64,000 nucleotides of DNA, taken from NCBI GenBank assembly GCA_002423545.1, contig DIWP01000056.1, positions 75,488 to 139,487 on the forward strand. The letters are read 5' to 3'. Made by a program: the position numbers and the translations under genes. Positions 8,085 to 16,256 of the stretch are shown piece by piece. The notes beneath the pieces were generated by a model, which was not told the DNA's origin, did no database searches, and saw only the letters and a program-made list of their open reading frames with translations. How positions within the stretch are numbered: position 1 is the first letter of the stretch; every line of letters begins with the position of its first letter. The DNA comes from Thermoleophilia bacterium UBA6103 (lineage in GTDB: Bacteria; Actinomycetota; Thermoleophilia; UBA2241).

Positions 8085-9115
8085 GAGTCCGCTCTCGTCC
8101 TGTCTGCGTCATGCCGGCTGGGGGCGGCCGATCGGCCGTTGGCGACGGGGCCACCATCGGCGGCAGCGTGGCCGGCGGCGCCGGTGCAGCCGTCGGCACC
8201 GGCGTATCCGCCGGCGCCGGTGCAGCCGTCGGCACCGGCGTATCCGCCGGCGCCGGGGCGACCGTCGGCGCTCCGCAGCAGTGCCTGCGTGCCGCGGTCG
8301 AGCCCGGTGAGCGCGGCCACCACCGGGCACTTGACGGTGAAGAGGAAGAAGATGTCGGCCGGCTCGTCGCTGAGCGACTCGTAGTTGCCCTGGCCCTTGG
8401 CGATGATGAGGTCGGCGGCGGCGAACCGGGCGCGGAAGTCCGGGGTGCAGTCCGACAGAAGGGTTCCCGGGGCGTCGGAGCCGTTGCTCACGACCTCACC
8501 GAACCGTCCCAGGCCGGCGACCTCGGCGTCGGCCAGCGTGGCGTCGTTGAGCACCGGCGCGCCGCGTACCGCGAACGTGACGCGTCCCGCCGGAAGCTGC
8601 TCGGCCAGCAAGGCGTCGAAGACGATCTCGCCGGCATTGTCGGCGAGGTAGAGGATGCTGTCGGCGTCGGCCAGGGCGCGGCGGAACGCCTCGACATCAC
8701 CGTGGAACGGCTGGTCGTGCGATCCGTCGATGGCCTCTTCGATGCATTCCGTGCTGCGGGTGCCGGAGGCGCCGACGTCGATGGTGTTGCCGGCGATCGC
8801 CACGCGTATGGCGGCGGTCAACGGATCGGGGGCGGTGCGCACGCGTTCGGCGAGCGACGGCAGCATGGCGAGCGCCGCCTCGTTGGAGTGTCGCTTGAGC
8901 TCTCCGAACGGGTCTTCGTCACCGGCCAGCTCGCGGATGCGACGCTGCATGCGCTGCACCACCGGCAGCGGCGAGCCGCTGAGGTCGGCCGCGGCCGTGA
9001 TCACCAGCGCCTCGCGCATGATCCGTTCGCGCAGGTCGGCGTCCCCGTCGACGATCCGGGACGCCTCGAACGCCTGGCGGACAAGACAGGGCAAGCACTC
9101 CAACGTGGTCTTCAT
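8081..9115 (-). CDS. DUF89/ARMT1-like metal-dependent damage-control phosphatase
   Basis: 344 residues. It opens with MKTTLECLPCLVRQA, the cysteine-bearing start of prokaryotic DUF89 proteins. The core has RVAIAGNTIDVGA, ILYLADNAGEIVFD (metal-binding Asp and Asn), a FAVRGAPVLNDAT segment and DLIIAKGQGNYESL. DUF89 enzymes hydrolyse damaged or excess phosphometabolites using Co, Ni or Mn. The family domain ends near residue 290. The last about 55 residues form a Gly/Ala/Cys tail built partly from a 36-bp tandem repeat. It is the first gene of the operon with DUF169 and radical SAM. Confidence 0.8.
   Translation of the reverse strand: MKTTLECLPCLVRQAFEASRIVDGDADLRERIMREALVITAAADLSGSPLPVVQRMQRRIRELAGDEDPFGELKRHSNEAALAMLPSLAERVRTAPDPLTAAIRVAIAGNTIDVGASGTRSTECIEEAIDGSHDQPFHGDVEAFRRALADADSILYLADNAGEIVFDALLAEQLPAGRVTFAVRGAPVLNDATLADAEVAGLGRFGEVVSNGSDAPGTLLSDCTPDFRARFAAADLIIAKGQGNYESLSDEPADIFFLFTVKCPVVAALTGLDRGTQALLRSADGRPGAGGYAGADGCTGAGGYAGADGCTGAAGHAAADGGPVANGRSAAPSRHDADRTRADS
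8177..8256. repeat. 36-bp in-frame tandem repeat in the DUF89 gene tail
   Basis: Two perfect 36-bp units start at 8177 and 8213, followed by 8 bp of a third at 8249. On the coding (minus) strand each unit encodes 12 residues of the type GAGGYAGADGCT, so expansion or contraction keeps the frame. It looks like recent slippage growth of a dispensable tail. Confidence 0.85.
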
Positions 9116-9288
9116 CGCGGCGCCGCTGACCTCCTCGTTTTTTCTGGCGTATGCCCATAATACCGCGGACGGGGCCGCGTGTCTTCACCGCGTGCGGGTC
9201 GACGCATGTCATGCCGTCTCTGCGGGGTCGACGGCTGGAAGGACTCCGTCGACCGTCCGGCCGGGAATGGATGGATGGGGGCAGCCGA

Positions 9289-10758
9289 TCAGGAGGTCTC
9301 GAACGCCGCTCCGGCGTCGAGCTCAAAGCCCGCGGCGAAGAGCTGTTCGCAGGCGGCCACGACGTCGCGGTCGTAGCGCGTACCGGCGCCGTTCCGTACC
9401 TCGGCGAGCGCGATCTGGGTGCCGAAGGCCGGCCGATACGGCCGGTGACTGGCCATTGCCTCCACCACGTCGGCCACCGCCAGGATACGGGCCTCCGGCA
9501 GGATGTCGTCGCCCGTCAGGCCGCGCGGATAGCCGGAACCGTCGCGCCGCTCGTGATGCTGGTAGACGACCTCGGCGACCGGTCCGTCGAACGCGATCGG
9601 CTTGAGGATCTCGTAGCCGAGCACCGGATGTCGGGTGATGAGGTTGCGCTCGATCGTGGTCAGCGCGCCGGGCTTGCTGAGGATCTCCGCCGGCACGCCG
9701 ATCTTGCCGACATCGTGCACCTCGCCGGCCAAACGGATCGTCTCCACGGCGCTCTCTTCGAGGCCCATCGCGGCGGCGATGGCGACGGCAAGGCCGGTGA
9801 CCCGACGCTCGTGGCCGCTGGTGTATGGATCGCGCAACTCGACCACGGCGCCCATGGCATGCACGGTGTCGTGCAGGGCGGTGCGGAGGCGCTCACTGCT
9901 CTCGGCCAGCGCCTCCTCGGCGGCCTTGCGCTCGCTGATGTCCAGCATGACGCCGATGATGCCGGCCGGCCGGCCATCGGGTCCGATGAAGGTGGCCTTG
10001 TTGAAGACGACGTCCCGCAGAGCCCCGTCTGCGGCCTGCACCTTCCACTCGTATGACTGTCGGCCTGGCTTTCGGAGCAGCGCGCGGTCCATGTCGGCGT
10101 ACCTGGCGGTGACGTTCGCGGGTCCGGTGGACTCCACCTGGGTACCGACGATCTCGTCGCGGGGCCGGCCGAGCAGCTCCTCGAAGGCGCGGTTGCAGCC
10201 GAGATAGACCCCCTCGGCGTCCTTGTAGAAGACGGGACTGGGGATGGTGTCGAGCAGGGTGGCGAGAAAGCCCGCCTGCCGGGCCAGCTCGGCCGACTTC
10301 TCTTGCAGCGCCTCCTCGGCCCGTCGCTGGGCGCGTTCGCGCTCGGCGTCGGCCAGCGTCCGCTCCACCGCCAGCGGCAGTCGGGCGAGGCGGTCCTTGA
10401 GGACACAGTCGGCGGCGCCTTCCCTGACGATGGCGACCGCCTTCTCCTCACCGATGGTGCCGGAGACGCAGATCAGCGGGATGTGGGGGGCACGTTCCTT
10501 GACGATCTCCAGCGCCGCCGGTGCATCGAAGCCGGGCAGCTTGTAGTCGGCCAGGACGATGTCGTACGGGGCGGTGGTCAGAAGGCGCTCGAACTCCGCG
10601 CGGCCTGCAGTCACATCCATCTCGATCGTCAGGCCGGCAGCGCGCAGCAGCTCGCCGATCAGCTCGGCGTCGTCGGGCTCGTCCTCCAGGAGGAGGATGC
10701 GCAGCCGGCGCAGTATGTGAGTGCCGGCTTTCGGGTCGCGGTCCTGGGGCTCGTTCAC
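9289..10758 (-). CDS. Receiver-PAS-HD-GYP protein, putative c-di-GMP phosphodiesterase
   Basis: 489 residues. A receiver domain (about 18-140) has the acidic LLLEDEPDD pocket and the phospho-acceptor Asp in DIVLADYKLPG. A PAS domain (about 160-285: SPVFYKDAEGVYLGCNRAFEELLG) ends in the usual DISERKAAEEAL linker. The HD-GYP domain (about 290-480) retains HDVGKIGVP and HHERRDGSGYPRGL with the GYP-type triad, so c-di-GMP hydrolysis is plausible. It is encoded 53 bp downstream of a stand-alone receiver gene and the giant kinase, all leftward, suggesting a phosphorelay that ends in c-di-GMP degradation. Confidence 0.9.
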   Translation of the reverse strand: MNEPQDRDPKAGTHILRRLRILLLEDEPDDAELIGELLRAAGLTIEMDVTAGRAEFERLLTTAPYDIVLADYKLPGFDAPAALEIVKERAPHIPLICVSGTIGEEKAVAIVREGAADCVLKDRLARLPLAVERTLADAERERAQRRAEEALQEKSAELARQAGFLATLLDTIPSPVFYKDAEGVYLGCNRAFEELLGRPRDEIVGTQVESTGPANVTARYADMDRALLRKPGRQSYEWKVQAADGALRDVVFNKATFIGPDGRPAGIIGVMLDISERKAAEEALAESSERLRTALHDTVHAMGAVVELRDPYTSGHERRVTGLAVAIAAAMGLEESAVETIRLAGEVHDVGKIGVPAEILSKPGALTTIERNLITRHPVLGYEILKPIAFDGPVAEVVYQHHERRDGSGYPRGLTGDDILPEARILAVADVVEAMASHRPYRPAFGTQIALAEVRNGAGTRYDRDVVAACEQLFAAGFELDAGAAFETS

Positions 10759-10811
10759 GTCACCTCGTTCACGTCACCCTCGTGGTCTTGTCGCCGGGAT
10801 CGAACCCGTCG

Positions 10812-11273
10812 TCACTCAGCGCCCTTTGTACCCGTATCGTCAGGTGGCAGCTCGTTGATGAGTGCCCAGAACACGCCGAGCTGACGCACGGCATGCATGA
10901 ACTCCTCGAACTGGACCGGCTTGACCACGTAGGCGTTGGCGCCGAGCTGGTAGCTGGTGACGAGGTCCTGCTCCTGTCGCGACGAGGTCAGGATGACCAC
11001 CGGCAGCGTCCGCAGCTCCGCGTCGGCGCGGATCTCGCGCAGCAGCTCGAGTCCGTCCATGCGCGGCATCTTGATGTCAAGGAGCAGGAGCGCCGGCCGA
11101 CGCCCGCCGCGGGCCGCCCACGGTCCCTGGCGGCGCAGATACTCGAGCGCCTCCACGCCGTCGCCGACCACGTCCACCCGATTGGCCAGGCCCTCCTTCC
11201 TGAGCGCCTCCAGCGTCAGCTCCACGTCGTCGATGCTGTCCTCCGCCAGGAGGATGGGTCGCAGATCGTCCAC
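10812..11273 (-). CDS. Stand-alone response regulator receiver (Rcp1/CheY-like)
   Basis: 153 residues, a single receiver domain. The acidic pair is in LLAEDSIDDVEL, the phospho-acceptor Asp in LLLLDIKMPRMDGLELL, the Thr/Ser switch in VVILTSS and the Lys in ANAYVVKPVQFEEF. This is the Rcp1 type that pairs with phytochrome-like kinases, matching the kinase encoded 2 bp upstream, whose ATPase domain has the LFGVFQRLH signature of that group. It has no output domain, so it probably acts by protein-protein contact or as a phosphotransfer intermediate. The start lies beside the kinase stop, so translation is likely coupled. Confidence 0.92.
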   Translation of the reverse strand: MDDLRPILLAEDSIDDVELTLEALRKEGLANRVDVVGDGVEALEYLRRQGPWAARGGRRPALLLLDIKMPRMDGLELLREIRADAELRTLPVVILTSSRQEQDLVTSYQLGANAYVVKPVQFEEFMHAVRQLGVFWALINELPPDDTGTKGAE

Positions 11274-11275
11274 GG

Positions 11276-14200
11276 TCAGCGTCCTTTCGGGCCGGGAAGC
11301 GCGAAGTAGAAGGTGGCGCCCTGTTCCACGGCGCCCTCAGCCCAGGTGCGCCCACCCATCCTGGCGATCACCCGTCGGACGGTGGCCAGGCCGATGCCGG
11401 CGCCGGCGAACTGATCGGGCGGATGCAGCCGCTGGAACACGCCGAAGAGCTTGCCGGCGTAGCGCTGGTCGAAGCCGATGCCGTCATCGCGCACCCAGAA
11501 GACCAGCTCGTCGCCGTCCTCGTCGTAGCCGACCTCGATGCGAGCCGCGTCGTGAGGAGCCGAGTACTTGACCGCGTTGTCGAGCAGATTGATCCAGACC
11601 AGGCGCACCATGGCTTCATCGCCGCGTACGTCGGGCAGAGCGGCGATGCGCCACTCGATGGGCCGCTCCGCGGCGTCGGGCAGCACGGCCTCCCAAGCCT
11701 CGGCGACGACCCGGTCCATGTCCACGGTCGTCATCCTGATCTCGCTGCGGCCGGTCCGCGAGAACTCGAGCAGCTCGTCGATGAGGCGGCCCATCCGCTC
11801 GACGGCGGCTGTGATGCGGTCGATGTAGTGCTGCAGGTCGCCCTGCGGCTCGTCGCCGGCACGCTCCTGCAGTAGCGTGGCGAAGCCGGCGATGTGCCGC
11901 AGCGGTGCCCGCAGATCGTGCGAGACGGTGTAGGTGAAGGCCTCGAGCTCCGTGTTCACCGCCTCCAGCTCCGCCGTGCGGTCCCTGACCCGCTGCTCCA
12001 GCTCGGCGTTGAGACGTGCCACGGCCGCTTCCGCCCGCTTGCGCTCGGTGATGTCCTGGACCGTGGCGAACACTCTGACCGGCGTACCGTCGCTGTCGTG
12101 CTCGATGACACCCACGGTCCGAACATGCAGCACCTCGCCGTCCCGACGGACGATCCGGTACTCGTTCGGCGTCAGCTTTGACGCACCTGACGCGAGGCAC
12201 TCCTCCAGCCAGCGCGTCACACGGTCGAGGTCGTCCGGGTGGTGCATCTCGGCGTTGACGCGCGAGTAGTCGATCGTCTCCTCCGGTCCATAGCCGAGCA
12301 GAGCGTACAGGCCGTCCGACCAGTCGACGGCCCCGGTCTGCACGCTCCAGGTGAAGTCGCCCATCCGGGCGATGCGCTGCGCCTGTCGCAGCTTCTGCTC
12401 GCTCTCGCTCACGGCCTCCTCGGCGGTCACCCGCTCGGTGATGTCGAGGACCGCCGTCATGAAGTAGAGCGGCTCACCATGCTCGTCGCGGCGCAGCGTC
12501 GTCGACACGTCGGCCCAGAGGATCGATCCGTCCTTGCGCAGATATCGCTTGCTGAAGCGGGCCGAGTCGCTCTCGCCATTGAACAGCGGCGCGATGGCGG
12601 TCTCGTTGGCGGCGACATCGCCGGGATGGGTGATGTCCTGCCAGCGACGGCGCTGCAGCTCGTCGGTGGTGTAGCCCAGCATGTCCCGGAATGCCTGGTT
12701 GGTCTCCATGCGCCCGTCCGGGTAGGTCAGAGACTTGCCGACGATCGAACGGTCGAAGACGTACCGGAACTTGTCCTCGCTCTCCTGCAGCGCCTCCTCG
12801 ATGCGCTGGCGCTCGGTGATGTCCTCGAAGATGGTCGCGAAGGTCCCGGGAAGCGGGGAGACCACGCTGATCTTGAAGTGGCGCTGCAGCGGTGGCCAGT
12901 ACGTCTCGAAGCTGCGCGCGGGAGCGCCGCCCGCCACCGCCGCGTACTCGGCGAGGAACGGCGGCTCAGGACTACCGTATGCTCCGCGTGACGACCGTCC
13001 GCGGACCTGCTCGGGCGACCATCCCGTGTGCGTCTCGAACGCCGGGTTGACGTCGAGGACGCGGTAGTCGACCGGCCGCCCGTCCTCGTAGACGACCTCG
13101 TGCAGGGCCACGCCCTCCGTCATGCTCTCGAACAGCGAGCGGAACCTGGCCTCGCTGGCGCGCAATGCCTCCTCGGCCTGCTTGCGCTCGGTGATGTCGT
13201 CGAAGACCACGCAGAACCGCTCGCTCGTGTCCCACGGCCGGTAGACGGTGCAGTCGTAGAGCTTGCCGGTGGGCTGATGGAACATCTCGAAGCGCCGTGT
13301 CTCGCCGGAGACGGCCACGGCGCCGTAGCTCTCGATCCAGCTTGCCTCGGTCTCCGGCCATACCTCGTGGACCGTCTTGCCGCGCACCTCGTCCAGGGTC
13401 ACGCCGGTGATCTGCTCGTAGGCCTCGTTGATGTACTCGAAGCGGTAGCTCACGAAGCCGCCGTGCTCGTCGAACACGGACTGGAAGACGACGAACGCGT
13501 TGCTCATGCTGCGCAGGAGGTCGGCACGTTCCCGGAACAGCGTCAGCCGCTCCTCCTCGGCGTGCCGGCGCTCGGTGATGTCTTCGGTGAAGCCGAGATA
13601 ACGGGACGCGGAGAGCCTGACGGCCGAGATCGACCACCAGCGTCTCTCTCCGGCCTTCGTGATGAACGGTCCCTCCCCGTAGGCCTGCCCTGTCTCCAGC
13701 AGCCGCGCGAAGTGGTCGCGGCCGTACTCCATCTCGTTCGGCGGCAACATGTCGGGGATGACCATGCCGAGCAGCTCGGCTTCCGGGTACCCGGTCACCT
13801 TGCACGCCCGCGGGTTGGCCTGCAGGCAACGACCGGTCTCGTCGCTGATGAAGACACCGTACGGGGCGTTCTCGAAGTAGCTGCGCCACAGCTGCTCGCT
13901 GTCCCTCAGGGCTTCCTCGGCCTGCTTGCGCTCCGTGACGTCTTCGTAGATGGCGACGATCTCGCCGCTCGGCAGGCGGTAGACGAAGTTGTCGCGCCAG
14001 CCCGTCAGGCGCTCGTCGGCATACTGCGAGACCGGAAGCTCTTCCGGCGTGCCGGTCCGCTGGACGCGGCGGAAGACGTCCAGCAGCCCGAACTCCTCCA
14101 CGCCGGGGAAGACTTCCGTCACGCGCCGCCCGATGACGTCCGCCCGGTCGAGCCTCTCCATCGCCTCGGCGGCGGCGTTGAACTCGCGGAAGATGAAGTC

Positions 14201-16084
14201 CTGCCCATCTTCCGTGGCCTCGTAGACGGCGACGCCGGCGTTGATCCGCTCGACCAGCTCCCGGTAGCGCTCGCCGGTCTCGCGGAGCTTCTGCTGGGTC
14301 CGGGTCCTTTCTACGATCTCGCCGATGAGGCGCGCCGCGGAATGCAGGCGGACCTTGGCGAGCTGGATCATGTACTCGGGTCGGCTCTCGTAGGCGGCGG
14401 CCTCCTGCCGAAGGCGTTCGAGCGGTACGCGATAGAGCCGCGCCAGCTCCTGTAGCTTGTCGGAGCCCGAAGGCGGGTCGCCGTAGCCGACGTTGATGGC
14501 CCCCACGACCTCGTCGCCGGCGCGGATCGGCACGGCGTAGAGGTGAAGGCCGCCGTGGCACTCCATGTCGACCGGCTCGCCGGTCTCGATGGCCAGCCGT
14601 GAGCAGTCGGTCCAGCAGGACTCGTGACAGAGCCAGTCGCCGCTTGCGAGGGCCTGCGCGTCGTCGTCGGTGGCACAGAGTCGCCGCGCTGCGTCGTCGA
14701 GGCAGCGGCACCAGCCCGACGAGAAGATGCCGAGAGCGTAGTCGCCGTTCTTCTCGTAGACGGCCGACGAGGTGCCGAGCAAGTCGAGGAAGTCGCCGGC
14801 GATGATGCGCAGCGTGTCGGCTCCCACGGCGTCGAGGATGGTCCGGTCGGCGTTGAGCTCGGTCAGGTCCCCGTAGGACTGCGTCGCCGAGGCGGTCGGT
14901 GCAGCTTGGCCGTTGGAACGGCTCGACAGCATCCACTCGATGCGGCGCAAGTCGGCCTCGGCCTGCCGGCGCTCGGTGATGTCGTCGAATGTGGCGTACA
15001 CGCTGGTCACGTCGCCTGAGCCGTCGGCAAGCTCCGGTACGGCGTTGATCTCTATCCAGCGATAGCCTCCGGACACCGGGTTGAACACGCCCATGACGAC
15101 GCCCAGGACCGGCTCGCCGGTGTGCAGCGCCACCATGCCCGGATGATCGTCACCGGGGAAGTCGCTGCCGTCTTCGTGGATCGCCCGCCAGCGCGGGTCG
15201 GTGGAGGTGCGGCCCTGCATCTGGTCGAGCGTGAGGCCGAGGATGCGCTGAGCGGCGGGGTTGGCGTCGGTGATGCGGCCGTCGGTGGCCTGATAGACCA
15301 CGCCCTGCGTCATCGTCTTGAACAACCTGCGGTAGCGGGCCTCGCTCGAGCGGGCGCGCTCCTCGCGCTCGTCCAGCAGCTGCTGCTGCCGGGCGAGTCC
15401 GTCGAGCAGGCCGTCGACCTCGCGGGCGACTCTGTCGGGACCCAGGAACTCCAACGGCGGCAGGTAATGGTCGTTGCGCAGCACGCGGCCGCCGTGGATC
15501 ACGAGCGGGTGCGTCAGGATGATGTCGCGCATGGTCTCGGCCGGGAAGCGAGCGCGATGGTACTGGCAGATCGCTAGGCAGTCGTGCGCGGGCAGAAAGT
15601 CGTTGAGCCTGGCCTCGTATTCGACGAGGCGGTCGGCACCGGAGGCGTCGCCGACCGCCCAGGTCATCTCGCCGGTCACCCGCAGGGCGGCGAAGCCGTC
15701 GGCTCGGGCGGCGGCCGTCGACTCGGCGAGGTAGGCGATCATGCGCTCGGGGTCAAAGGCGCCGTCGCGGAGGTACGTCTCGCGTTTCGTGAGTACGGCC
15801 AGCGCTCCCGACGCCTGAGCCGCGGCCGTGTCGACGCCGTCGTCCCGCAGCGCGGCCAGCACCGTCGCGGCGGTCGTCTCGTCGATCACGCACACGCAGC
15901 GGTCGCCGCGCTCCAGGCCCAGGCGGGCGAACGGTACGACGGCGGCACGCTGCTCATCCGGAGTCTCGTAGATGAGGCAGAGGTGCGCGTGCGGAAGCAA
16001 CGCCTCCAGTGCGGAGAGCAGGGTGCCACCGCCGCTCAGCGCCGACTCGTCGAGCCCCCGGTCCGTGGGCGTGTGTCCGGGCAT
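11276..16084 (-). CDS. Giant sensor histidine kinase: MEDS, seven PAS domains, PocR, HisKA, HATPase
   Basis: 1602 residues from the ATG at 16084, which follows GGGGGAAGG; an upstream GTG at 16135 would add 17 residues. Domains in order: MEDS (about 10-190, HLCLIYETPDEQRAAVVPF to LAICQYHRARFP), PAS, a PocR-type ligand domain (about 390-540, with its Cys-rich CHESCWTDC centre and HLYAVPIRAGDEVVGAINVGY), then six more PAS repeats each ending in DITER linkers, HisKA with SHDLRAPLRH (His about 1389), and HATPase with NLLDNAVKYS, DDGIGF and GAGIGLATV. It has no membrane segment, so it is a cytosolic sensor. MEDS domains were defined in methanogen and methylotroph regulators (DcmR), which fits the divergent mttB gene. 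Its likely partner is the receiver encoded 2 bp downstream. Confidence 0.9.
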   Translation of the reverse strand: MPGHTPTDRGLDESALSGGGTLLSALEALLPHAHLCLIYETPDEQRAAVVPFARLGLERGDRCVCVIDETTAATVLAALRDDGVDTAAAQASGALAVLTKRETYLRDGAFDPERMIAYLAESTAAARADGFAALRVTGEMTWAVGDASGADRLVEYEARLNDFLPAHDCLAICQYHRARFPAETMRDIILTHPLVIHGGRVLRNDHYLPPLEFLGPDRVAREVDGLLDGLARQQQLLDEREERARSSEARYRRLFKTMTQGVVYQATDGRITDANPAAQRILGLTLDQMQGRTSTDPRWRAIHEDGSDFPGDDHPGMVALHTGEPVLGVVMGVFNPVSGGYRWIEINAVPELADGSGDVTSVYATFDDITERRQAEADLRRIEWMLSSRSNGQAAPTASATQSYGDLTELNADRTILDAVGADTLRIIAGDFLDLLGTSSAVYEKNGDYALGIFSSGWCRCLDDAARRLCATDDDAQALASGDWLCHESCWTDCSRLAIETGEPVDMECHGGLHLYAVPIRAGDEVVGAINVGYGDPPSGSDKLQELARLYRVPLERLRQEAAAYESRPEYMIQLAKVRLHSAARLIGEIVERTRTQQKLRETGERYRELVERINAGVAVYEATEDGQDFIFREFNAAAEAMERLDRADVIGRRVTEVFPGVEEFGLLDVFRRVQRTGTPEELPVSQYADERLTGWRDNFVYRLPSGEIVAIYEDVTERKQAEEALRDSEQLWRSYFENAPYGVFISDETGRCLQANPRACKVTGYPEAELLGMVIPDMLPPNEMEYGRDHFARLLETGQAYGEGPFITKAGERRWWSISAVRLSASRYLGFTEDITERRHAEEERLTLFRERADLLRSMSNAFVVFQSVFDEHGGFVSYRFEYINEAYEQITGVTLDEVRGKTVHEVWPETEASWIESYGAVAVSGETRRFEMFHQPTGKLYDCTVYRPWDTSERFCVVFDDITERKQAEEALRASEARFRSLFESMTEGVALHEVVYEDGRPVDYRVLDVNPAFETHTGWSPEQVRGRSSRGAYGSPEPPFLAEYAAVAGGAPARSFETYWPPLQRHFKISVVSPLPGTFATIFEDITERQRIEEALQESEDKFRYVFDRSIVGKSLTYPDGRMETNQAFRDMLGYTTDELQRRRWQDITHPGDVAANETAIAPLFNGESDSARFSKRYLRKDGSILWADVSTTLRRDEHGEPLYFMTAVLDITERVTAEEAVSESEQKLRQAQRIARMGDFTWSVQTGAVDWSDGLYALLGYGPEETIDYSRVNAEMHHPDDLDRVTRWLEECLASGASKLTPNEYRIVRRDGEVLHVRTVGVIEHDSDGTPVRVFATVQDITERKRAEAAVARLNAELEQRVRDRTAELEAVNTELEAFTYTVSHDLRAPLRHIAGFATLLQERAGDEPQGDLQHYIDRITAAVERMGRLIDELLEFSRTGRSEIRMTTVDMDRVVAEAWEAVLPDAAERPIEWRIAALPDVRGDEAMVRLVWINLLDNAVKYSAPHDAARIEVGYDEDGDELVFWVRDDGIGFDQRYAGKLFGVFQRLHPPDQFAGAGIGLATVRRVIARMGGRTWAEGAVEQGATFYFALPGPKGR

Positions 16085-16185
16085 GTCGCCCGCCTTCCCC
16101 CGAGATCCGTGCCACGCCTCGGAGGGAGTGTACACCCGGCTTGCTCAAGGACCCCGATGCCATCGGCCGATAGGTTTGAGCAGCA

Positions 16186-16214
16186 TTGACAGGCGGAGGG
16201 CACTCGTCTAGCCT
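16186..16214 (+). promoter_or_regulatory. Predicted sigma-70-type promoter of mttB
   Basis: A consensus -35 TTGACA (16186-16191) is followed by a 17-bp spacer and a -10-like TAGCCT (16209-16214). It lies between the divergent kinase and mttB and reads toward mttB. Transcription would start at about 16221, just before a palindrome at 16225-16244. Confidence 0.6.
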
Positions 16215-16224
16215 CCGCTGCGCA

Positions 16225-16244
16225 TCAGTCAGCCGGATGACTGA
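16225..16244. promoter_or_regulatory. Perfect 7-bp inverted repeat in the mttB leader
   Basis: TCAGTCA and TGACTGA arms (16225-16231, 16238-16244) are separated by 6 bp. The element sits between the predicted transcription start and the ribosome binding site of mttB (GAGGAGGGG, from about 16244). It could be an operator for a response regulator or a small RNA hairpin that limits access to the ribosome binding site. Confidence 0.5.
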
Positions 16245-16256
16245 GAGGAGGGGAGC

